This document shows, piece by piece, positions 24,129-36,523 of a stretch of DNA of 64,000 bases. How positions within the stretch are numbered: position 1 is the first letter of the stretch; every line of letters begins with the position of its first letter. Under the pieces are notes generated by a model. That model was given only the letters and a program-made list of their open reading frames with translations. It ran no database searches and was not told the DNA's origin. The DNA is from Anaspis maculata (Eukaryota; Arthropoda; Insecta; Coleoptera; Scraptiidae): positions 87,341,277 through 87,405,276 of the forward strand of contig OX421961.1 of NCBI GenBank assembly GCA_949128115.1. The letters are read 5' to 3'. A program made the position numbers and the translations under genes.

Positions 24129-27100
24129 TCAAATGTTATCATTATCAGTAAACAAAGACTAATGACATCTGCTCTGCACCTCCCTCCGTGGGGATACATA
24201 ATTAAAAAAGTATACACACTTTTCACTTATTAAAACCTATCCAACAGGCATGATTTTGACAATATTTCGCAACAGTGAAATTCAAACAAAGAAATGCACT
24301 GGATTATGGTAAAGCTTTGTTGCGTGCGAAGCTCCGTTAAATTCGAGGTTTAGGCTGTAGACGCAGGATATCAATATTTCTCTCTCAAAAATAACGAAAT
24401 ATAGACATGTTGATGGCATTCCATCAAATGTTTGTCCACCTTGTTTCCGTTTGGATTACCCCACATTTTTTTAGCAGCCGAATAGCCCTAATACACTGGA
24501 AAAGTTTCTAGAGGATTGGCTGGGATATTTTTTGACAAACGAAAAAATTATCAACTGTTTTATAATTTTGAGAGACGTAGAAAGTTGAGTACCTACAGAG
24601 CTGTTTTTTGAAAAAAGTTGTCAACAAGAAAGAAAAAATATTTTTTTCACATAATTGAAAAACGATCTGCATTAAATTCTTCAATACACCCCGAAATCCT
24701 CAAAATAGTTTTGGCCTGCTGAGAAAACAGCCTTAAACTTCACCATCATCATTGAATTTTTGATCCGCACTCCTATTTTCTGAAATTTTGTATAAAATTA
24801 AAGTGAGCTGGGTGGAACTGGGAGCCATCATAGGGGGGAAGTCGCGATTAGACCGCCTAGCGGCTGCACAATAAAACCACCTCACTTATAATAGGTACTG
24901 ATTTCGACTGTTAAATTCTACTTCACGATTATCAAGTCAGTAGATGACTGCAAAAAAAAAGCATCATACCGAATATCTTTGTCTGAATTTCGAAACGCAT
25001 TAAAGGATGTTTTGAGGCGTTGTTTAAGGTACAGGATGGCGAATATCTACTCACTCACATTATTTACGCACATACCTAATATCAATTTATTCTTTGGAAA
25101 TTACACTAAAACAAATATAATTTCTCAGTGATGAAAAACTGAAACTACAACAAAAAGTACGACTCAGTTTTCTACCTTGATAAAAATGCGTCTGATTGAC
25201 AAAATTGGTGGTTCAGACGTGGCAACAAGTTTCCAGTACTGGACCAGGCTGTTAAACATTTTTCACAAAGTTTATACATTTTTCTTATTCAATATTTTTG
25301 TTTCGTAGCAACCGTCGAAAGTGTTGAGCTGTATTTTGGGGAATTTAGTTGGATTAAAGATGTAGGAGGAAGTTCGATAGAAACAATTGAAATCGGTTCA
25401 ATGTCCGCTACTTTTCCCTACCTGTAAACCATGTTGACCATGACCAAAAAAGTCCTTGTTCTGTTTACAACAGTTCATCAGATGTCAACTAACACTCAGA
25501 AGAAAAGACAGGACAAACTATTTCTTAACTTTTCAAGTCGCAAGTCGACTGTAGAAAAAACTAAATAGTTAGTTATTTGGCAAGTCATAAAGATCCCATA
25601 CCCACCCGTACTTAGGGGCCAGTATTTACATCTTCAGTCTCTGGTTGAAGTAACTAAAATGTAAATATCGTAACGATTGTTGGAATCATGGTACCTATGG
25701 AATTCAACCTCAAGTTAAGAGCGATTACCAGTGAGTAGACAACCCACTTATACGGTTCCATACCCAATTCACAATGAACGTAATACATAAGAAATATATA
25801 AGAAATATGACGGAGAAGAGTCATCATTCGTGGTTGGTTTGGTAGGCCTGTTGGCTGTTGGACGACGAAAAAACTCCACTGGGGGGTTGTTTGATGTCGA
25901 CACCACATGACTGACATTTTATTGGAGACATTCGCTGTTTAATTTTTGAAATAATGGCACTTTTCATAATGATCCCTTATATTCTGTCACTCTCACGTTC
26001 ATTGCAAAGTAGGTATCAGAGTTTTTGGCAGTTATTCAGCAAATACAGATACAAATTCAATTTCCCACAGTACAGCGACATATACGATGAATATTTTAGT
26101 TCTTCAGATTTTATGACTATTTCTATGAAATTTCTTGCATTACCTTTTGCAAAAGACGTAGACTGAAAAAATAACTTGTATTCACGGTACTCTGCATAAT
26201 TTTGGTTGAGTTGTAATGGGTGAAAAAAAAAACATGATATCTGATAAAATAAATATAAAGAATTGTAAGTTGAGAAAAGTCAGCCCGGGATAGAGATACT
26301 GGGAGTCTAAATTAACGAGGATTCAAGCAGCTTGTGATGTTCTTAGACGTTTTGTCGAAAAATTACAACTATTCATAGACAATCATGAATCAGGGCTGTT
26401 TCGCGAACTCTTAATTATACAGGGTGAAGCAAGCATGTAAACTTTGGGGGATATTCCAGAAAAATGTCCAAAATAAGAAAAGTCAGGGTGACCAAGTTGA
26501 GAGACACATTGAAAAAATGAGGAGTGAATTGAGATTATTAGTATATTAGTATACCGAGATTGAGAAAGTATTACATATTATAGCTGGAGCACCACATTAA
26601 ATCCCGACGCGCAGCTGAGGGATCTAAGTAAGGCACTGGATGAATTTAAAATCAACCGTGTTTGACAACCATTTTGTCAACAATGAAAAATGAACAGAAG
26701 AGAGAGAGTTTTTCAACTAAAATAATGTGACCAGTGTGACCCTATTGCACGCCACTGATGCCTCCCCCTGGATCTTCAGAAAATGGAATAGACTGGGGAA
26801 TTCGCATACAATATTTTTTAAACATTCTCCCAAAAGTTGTGCGAAAACATTTAGGCACCCCTGTATTCCTTCTCATGGGGAGCAAGTGAGAAGCAGTGTA
26901 ATAATAATTTATAATTTTCTCCGAATCAACCGGACGAACTAAAAGGATTTTCCCTCGAAGTTGCAGAATTATAACCCCGTGCCTATATTCCTGGAATAAC
27001 TCAGAAAATTATAAGCTATGGTTCTTAAGATTTTCAATATTTAGAACTCACTGTTTTAGATAAGGCAAGGCATCGATTTCTTTCTAGACAAATGCTTTGG

Positions 27101-28013
27101 AAATTCAATAGTTGCAATTTAGGCCTTGGTATAACCATTTTATTGGGATCGGTTTTTGCACCAAAAAACTTTCTTGGTCAAAGACAAAATGAATATTATG
27201 ATGCGTTCCGTCAGTTGAAAATTAAATTTTTTTGGTGCACTTTGTCGCTTCATTTCACTATGTTAATAATATGTACCTCTATATTCTACATTATTCACTA
27301 CAGGTAAATGAAAAATCTGATCGGTGGCTCAGAAACAAACCAAGCCCGCAACCATCAAGCGAGGCATCCGACAGCAACGCTTTTTCGGACCAAAATGCAA
27401 ATTATATCGCAAAATTTGATCTGAACCTGATAATAAACAAAATGAAAGTTTTTTATCAAAGAGGGGTGACAACAATAATTCATTTTATGATCAAAATTTG
27501 TACGTAGTAATGAGTTTGGTCGAAAAAATATGTTTCAGTTTGAAAACTAACAAAAAAAAACATTGCAAGGATGGCCATGGTGTTTGAATCAGACGAGCGC
27601 TTGATATACCTATATTTTTAATTAATTTGCACCACGCGATGATGGGATCAACCCTGCTGAACAGAATTCCGAACAGAATTGTCTCGCCTAGTAAGAATTA
27701 AATAGGAAAAGATGCTGGACAAATTTTGTCGGAGTTTACAGAATACGATAGCTCTTTACTGAACCACGTGCCGTGTCACAGAGCCGCAGGTTTCGACGGA
27801 TTTCTTGCACTTGCACTTTTATTGTGAATAAATCTAGTCCAAAATATCTATATTTCAACTGTTCGTTGATTTCGCATGCCGGGCATGAATTTCCACAGAC
27901 AAGGTTATAAAACTTGATTATTGTTGTTCGAGTCGCTAAAAAGCTACGTTTGAAAATTTTCGCCACCACGAGCAACGCAAATCTTAACATGGGATCATCG
28001 TATCGGTACTCAC
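24129..28013. other. AT-rich, mostly unique DNA without a supported gene
   Basis: One solitary TACAGGGTGAAGCAAGCATG end at 26417. Open frames of 70-100 codons (for example 25654-25917 minus and 27092-27307 plus, both hydrophobic) have no convincing splice context or similarity. Nothing else is recognisable. Confidence 0.4.
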
Positions 28014-28210
28014 CGGAGAAAATTTTCTTGCGGCGCACCGGACTCGGGTAGTTGAGGGGTGAGTAGTCGCAGGTTCGGAGTAGTTGGCAGCCGTGGGGGG
28101 GTGGCAGTCCGTTGTTGAACCTTCAAGAGACGCACGATCAACTGAGATGATAGAAAGAGCCGGCGCCCGCCACACCCCAGTGGCGTCCACGGCGCCGGCG
28201 TCGCCTCCCC
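28014..28210 (-). CDS. Candidate GC-rich exon with strong 5' splice site (weak)
   Basis: On the minus strand a GC-rich block free of stops in two frames ends at CTCCG followed by GTGAGTACC, an excellent donor. One frame reads a Ser/Thr/Pro-rich stretch (GSTTDCHPPTAANYSEPATT). No domain is recognisable. It contrasts in GC with its surroundings. It may be the first exon of a host gene on the minus strand, or non-coding leader. Neither acceptor nor next exon could be placed. Confidence 0.2.
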
Positions 28211-28608
28211 CACTTTTTCACCCCCAAACCTACAAACACAACTTGGAAATTTTCTAAATGCAGGTGATTCGGAAAAAGGACAGCGTGCAACATCTTGACC
28301 GCCTATAACTATGATTCCTTATTCCAAACTTTTTGAAGTGCACAAAAAGAACGAAAATGGTGTTATAATAGTACAGGTATAGAGTTTCGGTTGTTAGACA
28401 AGTTTTAACTAGAGGGATTCGTCGGAGCGAAGTTGCAGAGAACCAGCCGTTGGGGCCAAACAAACATTCCCATTAATAGTTCGGCAATTTGTTCACATAA
28501 TATGGGGTAAATCTAATCTTCGGAGCGTGTAATTATCAGGTGCCGGGTATCGGCATTAAAGAGACGTCATATGGTCGTTACTAATGTAGTAATCATACAA
28601 ATGTTCTA
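28211..28608. other. Spacer between two divergent exon candidates
   Basis: About 400 bp without repeats. If both neighbouring exon candidates are real this would be a shared upstream region. No TATA or initiator element was convincing. Confidence 0.25.
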
Positions 28609-28782
28609 ATGTTCATTGAAGTCGGCTCACCAAACCAACTCGCTCCCGCAGATTATCCTGTTGCGCTGTTTGCGCTCTCTGTTACCGAGGAAACGCCGCC
28701 TCTTTCGATTCGTTCCGTGTCACCTCGTTCACCTTCGCAGTTTTCCTCCACGGCCTTCCGCCAAGAGGAAACCGTACCAAAG
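28609..28782 (+). CDS. Candidate first coding exon, 58 codons (weak)
   Basis: The frame opens with ATG at 28609, runs 58 codons without stop and ends in AAG followed by GTGAGTTA, a near-ideal donor, in phase 0. The peptide is Ser/Pro-rich (TEETPPLSIRSVSPRSPSQF) and resembles a disordered N-terminus, which gives no function. GC is higher than in the flanks. A second exon was not identified; the 69-codon frame at 28806-29015 is not joined to it by good splice sites. It could be chance. Confidence 0.25.
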
Positions 28783-29238
28783 GTGAGTTAATCGTTATTA
28801 ATACCATGGGCATTATTATGCTTAATTGGGCTCTCGATATTACTCTCCCCGGTTACGTTGCCCGAGCAGAACCTGCAGCTTCTCCCGCACTCGACCCGCG
28901 GAATTCCCCTGCCTTTATAAACCACACTCAAACTACAATCTGGAAAGCCGATGCAAGACGAAACGGAGCCCTAAACTGCGATAAATTATGTCCATGTCTT
29001 GGCCCGGCAAGTTAGTGTGGAGACGATACGAATTATATACCGACACAACCCTTCTTCGCTTATAGCACCAGTCCTGGTCCTGGCCGAGTTAACTTTGTCG
29101 ACTTGAACGAAACTTGAATCTTCCATATAGAGAACAACCGGGCAAAGGGTCAGAAATGATCCGATTGTCGTACTTACTTGCGAGTTGTTTGTATAAACCT
29201 TTCTCGTTCTCAAATCGTCTCTGGCTCTTCTCATTCAG
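28783..29238. other. Moderately GC-rich unique stretch
   Basis: Contains an unassigned 69-codon frame (28806-29015). No homology seen. Confidence 0.3.
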
Positions 29239-29910
29239 TTTTTAGCGCATTTTCCATCTTTGGCAGCCGCTTTGTCCGTCCGTCCGTTCCTCGAACTCCT
29301 CGCAAACTAGATGCCCAGCTTTCTGATTTTTCCGCTGTTACATAGCTGCCATCCCTAAAGCGTGGCTAGGCTATATTAAATGTATATAAGGCGCCGCCAA
29401 CATAGAGAAAACCGCCCCCGATCAACTTGAAATAACATGATGTTGCAATTTCTCCCAGATCTAGTGCTCTGGTGTTCTCATTTTATGAATAATACATAGT
29501 TGCCACTTATAAACGTAAACCCAAAAACGTTCCATCTTGAATATGCGCCGCCGACATGAAAAAATTGCTAAAAACCGCCCCCAATCACTTTAAAATGTTA
29601 TACATGAACCCGAAGACATAGCGATTTGATTCTTTCGCTATATGAATAGCTGACTAAAAATTGAAAAAAATTGGCTACTTTTGGTTAGTCGCCGCTCCCA
29701 GACTCCGCCCCCCCCCCCCCAAAAGTGCAACTTTTAACAATTTTCACCGATTTGGATGCTAATGTTACCTCAAACATTTAGAAACTTCCAACTCAAACTG
29801 TGCAAGAGTTTCTTTGCCAAACGCTGCCGCTCCCACACGCCGCCCCCAAAGTAAGAGATCAATGAAAAAACATAAACCCGAGAACATAACGATTGAATTC
29901 TTTCGCTATA

Positions 29911-30462
29911 CAGGTGATTCAAAAATGGCGCATTTCCTCCCGTGTCCGTTGTGGGAGACGTTGAGGGAGCACGGAAAAAACAGTAAAAAAAAATTGGCTC
30001 ATTTATGCTTCGAGTTATGAAGAGGTGAAGTTGAGAATTCACTTCTTCAGTTTGCATGATTTTAAAGCAAAGCATTGTTACTTGCAAAGAGTTACGTCGT
30101 TATAGTAGTTTCCGACTGAAAATTTCTCTTGCAATTGAGATTTGAGTCGTATTTTCAAATTTCAAAATTCGTCTTTCACCTCAAAAGTGCCGTGAAAGTA
30201 CATTTGGCAAGTATGTTTGGTTTGGTCTGGCAGGTTTTACGGAGTTTCCAGGGTAACAATACAATAATGCTATTGTGATGTACCTCTTTGATCTAAAGGT
30301 GCCAGGTAGGTACTAATGCGATGCTGCCAGATTGGACAGATTTGTTTTTGTTAATAACTTGCGAATCGAAGCCGATGAATTTTTTTCATTATTTTTCCCA
30401 TGCTCCGTCAACGTCTACTATAACGTGCCCGAAAGGAAATGCGCCATTTTTGAATCACCCTG
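29911..30462 (+). mobile_element. MITE A copy 1 (552 bp) inside R copy 1
   Basis: Starts CAGGTGATTCAAAAATGGCG, ends CGCCATTTTTGAATCACCCTG, with TA on each side. The R sequence CGCTATA / TGGATAGC is split exactly there, which defines the empty site (CGCTATATGAATAG-like in the other R units). The 5' end has lost one G relative to copy 2 (44773-45344), which is about 95% similar by eye and in the same orientation. Confidence 0.85.
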
Positions 30463-31354
30463 TATGGATAGCCGACTAAAAATAGAATAGGCTACACTAA
30501 GAGAAAAAAAGTGTTAAGTCAATTCAGGGAGCTATTGTGCCAATTAAATGTAGTAATTGATAACGAGCAATGAAATGTCGAATTGAATCAATTCAATTAT
30601 TCAATTGGGAATCTCAATTCTCACTTGATTGTAACAATAATTGAACTTTAGTCAAATCGGAAAAATGATTTAATTGACAGAAGTGTATCTTCTGTATATT
30701 AATTTATTAATATATCCATTTATACATATATACTTAGTACCCATTCGTTTATTTAATATTCTATTTGGTGTTGTTTATATTTATATTTTTATTAATAAAC
30801 GAAAGTTATAATCTTCTAATTGAGAACAATAATGTTTATTTGACTTGATGGTTTTATTTAATTGTGTCAATTAAGGTTTAGTACCTGAACAATTTTGATT
30901 CAATTGACAGAAGTGTTTGTTTTAATTGAGAACATAATTATAGGTGTTTTATTGACAATATATTATATTTTTCACGTCGGGCAAGATACATTTAATTGAA
31001 ATGAGATCACAATTTCATTGTAATAAATAGCGTATACTTACTGTAAATTGCGGTGCCGCAGAATCATATCGCACTCTATCATGATGATACGTTAATCGGG
31101 AGAGCATCAGAAATGTAAGGAAAGTATTCAAAAGAATCAATATTCATGGAATAAATTTTGTTTTTAACAATTTTTCTGCCGCTTCTGATGCACACCGGAC
31201 AACGGATCGTCGAGAAAATGGGATGTGATGGTGCTACACCTTATATACTTTTCTAAGTATAGGTACCTTAATAAGGTTGGAGTTTCCCTGAGCGAGAGAA
31301 ACTGCGACATAAATGAGATGGAGATATAATTTTGCAACCACTTTCACGGCAATA

Positions 31355-32049
31355 CAGGGTGATTCACAACTTGTGACTTTCCTTTCACGGGTGAGCTCAG
31401 GATGTGCCAGAAAAACTATTTCTGAGGGAAAAAAGTTGAAAAAAAAATCCTGAAATATTGACTTATTTGAACTCAACAATTTTGGGGATCGCCGATGCAA
31501 TGCCTCACGTGGATAATTCTAATCTGGTACTATGGAAACAACAAACTCAATAATGGTTGATCGATAATAAGGTATTATTGTCAAGAATGACGTTAGTTGA
31601 CCATTATTATTACCTATATAACTAAAATTTACAAGTAGCGGGTACAAATACAGTTAGACAGGTAACCCGAGTGGATAATTGCGACCATCAACCAAACATA
31701 AGGGTCCTTACCTTATGTAATGGACAAAGAGACGAGGGAAGGGAGTAAGTCGAGGCATCATCAGTTGAGGTTGACACTGATAAATTATTTATTTTTACCT
31801 CCGATTATTGCTAAAGGAGGAGTGTTTACATGGAAACATTTTCGCTTATCGTTAAACTATTGTTGAATCGTATGTCTCATCAACAGATGGAAAAATAAAC
31901 CCATTAGTCCCACATATGTTTGGCAAATTTTCATTATTTTTTTCCTCGTAAACCATATAGCTTTTTGAATTATTTTCAAGCACATGAAGTCAAGTTTTTG
32001 GGGCCCCATAACCCCCTGAAAGGAAAGTCATAAGTTGTGAATCACCCTG
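31355..32049. mobile_element. MITE B (695 bp) nested inside element G
   Basis: Starts TA-CAGGGTGATTCACAACTTG, ends CAAGTTGTGAATCACCCTG-TA with one base difference (TAAGTTGTG). The terminal repeat continues with GACTTTCCTTTCA in inverse. The 600-bp interior is not repeated elsewhere here. Confidence 0.85.
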
Positions 32050-33751
32050 TATACGCACAGAAGCGCAATAAAACAAAAATACAAGCTACGTACCTAATCA
32101 GTGACGACTGAAGTGTAATTATTTCGATTTTGTAAAAATTGAGAAATACATTAATTTTTCCCTTTTTTCTCGAAAATTGAAATTTTAAAACAATTTAACT
32201 AATGTCGTCTGAAATATTCTGTACTAAGTACACAATAATTCATATTGGCTTAATAGTATGGTTGAAAGAAGTAACATAAAGTGACGCCGTCCTGCAAGTA
32301 ATGTCAAGATTAAAAATTTAATAAGATAATAGTGTTTTTTTTTGTTAATGTTGAGATTTATTTCATGAACTGTGCATATCATGGTACAACAATATAATTA
32401 TGTAGGTAGAGATAAAACAATAAATCAGATATACTATAGATACACATATCGCTTAATTTTCGTATCGGATTAATTTAAAATCTATCTATAAGCTATTCTC
32501 TACCTGGTAAAAAAAATCGAATTACTCAGAATCATCATGGAAGTACATGAGAAATGAATATCTCACTGTTATAATTATCTGTTTTTTAAACAGTTCTCGT
32601 CTAATACTAGTACATCTCAAAATGTCCTATTTCTTCTATACTGAGAAATAGATCGAATTTGATCTTGCCTTCTGGTATAATACAAAGACATTTCAACATG
32701 TCCCAATTTTACAACAAATCTGATTTGAAAATTTCAAGTTGTTCTTGTTTTCCATGTTATTTCAGTATTTTACTGTGAAAGATATCTCACTCTATATACC
32801 AAAAAAACGACTGATTTGATAAAAGTCTTCAGATATTTCATTTTAACTCACTATTGCACAAAACATACCATCATGCGTTTGTAAAATATCTTATTTTTCT
32901 CTGAGTGGTCCCACTATTGGACCAGAAATGTTTCATGAATTGTTTGAAATGACTTAATAATTTTAACTTATCTCCAATGTACATTGCCATGATTTCGTTA
33001 TCCACAGCTCAGTTTGTGTTGGGTAAAACTGAACAGTTTTTGTCAAAACGATTGATAGATGCAGAGACAGGCGTATATTGGTCATAGCTATGGCCAAGGT
33101 TGCTAAAAGTGGAAGAAATCGTAAAAATCGGTTCACAGGATGAAAAATTTGATGAAAAATCTTGAATAATTAAATGAGAAAGTTATGAACTTTGATATGT
33201 TTCAATATTTGACAGATGACAGTTAGCGAAACACTATCTACTGTTCTGAATACTGTTTTTCAAGGACTTTCAAATGAATTTTGATAGTAACACTTCTATT
33301 TGTCAGATGACAGCCAAAAACTAATGGGCTTATTCTAGGTCATACAATACTTGAAGATAACTATGAAAAATATGTTGAACCAGGCTATGCTTACTGTGCA
33401 ATACTCGGACAACTTGGAAAAAAAGTGGGATAAATTTAAAATCACTCTACGAATTCCTGACGAATAGTAGGATAACTTACACAGAAAAACGGACAACTTC
33501 CAACAGAACTATTATTTCTAGCGATATACAAGGATATGTTCACTTTTTTATTTTTTTCTCATTGAGTAAACGTTATTTCATAATGAATTCTTCACAGGTC
33601 TATCAGGGGCGATATAATACAACTGGAAATCAAAAAAATCTTTGAAATTTTGAGAAGAAGAGTGTTTTTTGTTCTTCTGAAATGTTCAAGTTGCGATTAC
33701 TCGAAACTATGTTTTTCAAGTTGTCTTACTATCATTCTAGTACAGCGATAT

Positions 33752-33877
33752 TACCGTATGATCAAAAACTGTCTTACTCAAGGGAGGCTGTGGCTTGGCC
33801 AAAATCAGCCTCGTTTGCCTGCCAATGACCAGGACCACCAGCCTCCCTTGAGTACAAAAGTTTTTGATCATACGGTA
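33752..33877. repeat. Compact 126-bp hairpin, MITE-like
   Basis: TACCGTATGATCAAAAACTG and CTTACTCAAGGGAGGCTG on the left are mirrored by CAGCCTCCCTTGAGTAC and TTTTTGATCATACGGTA on the right. The stem is about 38 bp with a loop of about 50. It resembles a miniature element or a small-RNA hairpin. Confidence 0.75.
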
Positions 33878-34890
33878 TTATAATCACTATTAAATATTCA
33901 AAAATTAGCTTTGCGATAGAAGTTGGGATGAAAGTGATACCATCTTGCATTGTATGTTCATTTATGAGAAAAGGACATGGGAGCAAGAAGATTTTTCATC
34001 AGTTGTCTTAGGTCCACATAACTTCAGTTGATGCCGTTGATGGGTAACAGCCAAACTGTATGCAATTATAACCCAATTATTATAGCAAGCATGCATAATA
34101 TTGTTCACCAACTTACCTTTTAGAACATTGCCGAGGTGCTGCAACCCTTTTTTTCCCAAATACTGTATAATATCTCGTTCATTTAGATTTGCCGACCACA
34201 AACTCATGGAAACTTCGGCGCGAACAACGGAATACTGCACTGACGCGACGCGTCGTAACAAAAAGATGCATGTATACCGCAAAAACCCAAAAGGGTTGAG
34301 GCAATTGAGTTCGAGTTGTTTAAAATAATAGCTAAATTTCCCAAAACCGCCATATAATTGGCCGCAATAACCAACCTATAGCAATAAACCTTCGATTGTC
34401 ACAAATAAATCCTACTTGCCGCAATAAGACTTGAACTTTTCGGCGGAGGAAACGAAGTATGTTAATGAGAATCATCCATTTAATTGTGCGAACTAAATAT
34501 GAAGCAGATTATGAGAAAAGAATCACTTGAAATTATGAGAAGAAATATTTATTGCAATCAATAAAGCTGTTTCAAGTGGATCTGCTTCAATTGAATTAAA
34601 TATACGCCAATTAAACATTTAATGGGTATAAGTAAGAATATTTCTCTCAGTGTACTGTTGATTAGTCGTCGCCTCCAGCTGTCGCCCCCAAACAAAAAAA
34701 TATTGTTGATTGAAAGAATTTTCATTCAAATCTATTTCATTGGCAAGTACTCCATTCCGATAACAAAATATCACAATGAGTTTTGATTGAAGCGAGTGGG
34801 CGAAGAATGGTTTTTCTCCTTCAACCAAATTTCTTTACATTCACAATATGCCTCTTTAAGAAAATGCGCTACTGAGACTCACGCACGTGA

Positions 34891-36390
34891 CTTTCAAGGT
34901 TAAAAAAAATAGTTTTTATTTGCATCATTTTGGTATTCAACCGATTTCATTTGAATTTGAACCCCAAAGTTAAAAGTTTACTGAAATAGGTAAATGCTCT
35001 ATGGGCATTCATTTTATAAAATATTTTCAGGCCCAGTTTTATGAAATCGGGATAAACTCGGTATAGCTCACAAACGAAGTGTTTGGAGGGAAATCCACAC
35101 ATTTTTTTATGCTTTATCGATTGCCAAAGTTTCCTCGCGTAAACACCGAACACCTTGTATAATTAGCGTATTTTTAGCGAAATTTCACAAAAAATGGGAA
35201 AAAGACGCGTTTAGCTTCACTTCAGAGATATTAATGTGGTCCAGTTTCGACGGTTTCGAAATTTTTCTGGAATTTGGAAATGCCAATAGGCTAAATAACA
35301 TCTTTCTCTAGCTTTCGAGAAAGAACTGAATGGTGAATTTCTGTCAAGGAATAAGCCCACAGTGCTTGATTTCGCAACGCCTTATTTCACCAATTCAACT
35401 CCATTCTTATGAGAGAACAAATTGACGATCTTGCATGCATCAACAATACTTGCTTGTTATTACTCAACTGGTTAGTAACACTTGAAATTCCGTGTCTTTC
35501 TATAGCGTGGGAAGAAGGATTCTCATTAAAAAGAAAGACGATTCACTGAGACAATGTCTTCAAAGTTCGTATCTTATACAAGGCGTAAAAGAGACTATAC
35601 AGGGTGTCAAATTCAAAACTTACAATTGCATGTAAGTCTGAAACAAAAGCAGATGTCGAAAATGGCCAAGAACCGTTTAGACAGAATGGAGGGGGAACCA
35701 TAATAGTGAAGTCAGTGACTCATCACTCATCCCAACACAGTGTCTGAGCCCCAGGCCCCTCTACTGATTTTTCCAATTGGCAACCCCCGCACTTCCAGTG
35801 ACTCATCACTCATCCCAACACAGTGTCTGAGCCCCAGGCCCCTCTACTGATTTTTCCAATTGGCAACCCCCCACTTGTGATTTTGGAAAGCTGAAAGATG
35901 CTTCCCAGTGGTACGAATTATTCCATATTTTGTTTGAGTCGTTTTCGATTGATTTGAAGAAACCTCTAATGGGTTTACATTGATTTAAATGAATTTACTC
36001 TGCCACAATAAATCAAATTTTGATTACTTCAAATGAAAAAGAAAGACCGAATGTTCACAATAACTGTTCGAAATGATTGCCGTTGTTTTCAAGGCAATAA
36101 TAAAGCCTGTTTTCGGACTTAAGGCAGACCAAATTGACCATTTTGCATGCAGCAATACTTGCTGGTGTGCTCAGCTAATTAGTAACACCTAAAATTTTGG
36201 GTCTTTCCGAGGGGTAAACCACTGACGGAATTTCTGTACACCGATTTCCAATGATTTTTCAAATGATTTCCAGTGAGTCTGTTCTAAAAATAGTTGATGC
36301 CAGTTGATGATCACAGCCACCACAATTGAAAACAAAATTCCCGAAGATGAATAATTTGATATTGTCATTTGACATAAGCCGCTTTCTCTC
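34891..36390. other. Degenerate repeats, no gene
   Basis: 35419-35503 and 36131-36208 are diverged direct copies (shared GCAATACTTGCT, TTAGTAACAC). 36284-36360 matches 4250-4340. A solitary ACAGGGTGTCAAATTC end lies at 35600. A degenerate ACACCTTGTATAA end lies near 35150. Confidence 0.5.
35713..35878 (+). repeat. Tandem duplication of an 83-bp unit
   Basis: CAGTGACTCATCACTCATCC begins at 35713 and again at 35796. The two copies are almost identical through AATTGGCAACCCCC, so the duplication is recent. Confidence 0.9.
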
Positions 36391-36510
36391 GGTCAGGATC
36401 ACGGATCATGATTCGGAAATCCGCTCACGGGGTTGGTTGGCTGTGTCACGTGCAACCAATCCAACCAATCCAGTCAGCGGATTTCCGAATCATGATCCGT
36501 GATCCTGACC
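36391..36510. repeat. Perfect 35-bp-arm hairpin (120 bp)
   Basis: GGTCAGGATCACGGATCATG starts the left arm (36391-36425). The right arm 36476-36510 is its exact complement, and pairing continues outward with a few mismatches to about 36378 and 36523. The 50-bp loop has GGTTGGTTGG opposite CCAACCAATCC, which extends the fold. The outer sequence GCTTTCTTTCGGCCAGGATCA reappears at 1986-2006, one arm only. Confidence 0.9.
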
Positions 36511-36523
36511 GAAAGAAAGCAGC

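Larger units (their letters stand above)
30495..34652. mobile_element. 4.16-kb non-autonomous element G inside R copy 1
   Basis: Left end CACTAAGAGAAAAAAAG, right end the inverted TATTTCTCTCAGTG. TA flanks both, and comparison with R copy 2 (GACTACTGTTGATT on its complement) shows the pre-insertion site with a single TA. The first and last few hundred bases are rich in CAATTGAAT/ATTCAATTG words, a likely subterminal signature. There is no open frame above about 110 codons and no transposase similarity, so it is long but non-coding. It hosts MITE B (31355-32049) and a compact hairpin (33752-33877). Confidence 0.75.
29239..34890 (-). mobile_element. Repeat family R, copy 1, interrupted by two insertions
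   Basis: Compared with the inverted copy at 42599-44358, the outer end TTTTTAGCGCATTTTCC and the other end GCGCTACTGAGACTCACGCA are both preserved here, so this copy is structurally complete. AGCGCATTTTC occurs near both ends in inverted orientation. Two insertions at TA sites (29911-30462 and 30495-34652) account for most of its length; removed, about 0.94 kb remains, carrying one copy of the roughly 265-bp unit that is repeated five times in copy 2. A run of 14 C at about 29710 and GTCC repeats at about 29275 are also present. No coding capacity. Confidence 0.75.

Noticed and set aside
25654..27307. Hydrophobic frames reminiscent of chemoreceptor exons
   Set aside because: No conserved receptor motif or consistent splice sites; hydrophobicity is common in AT-rich frames.
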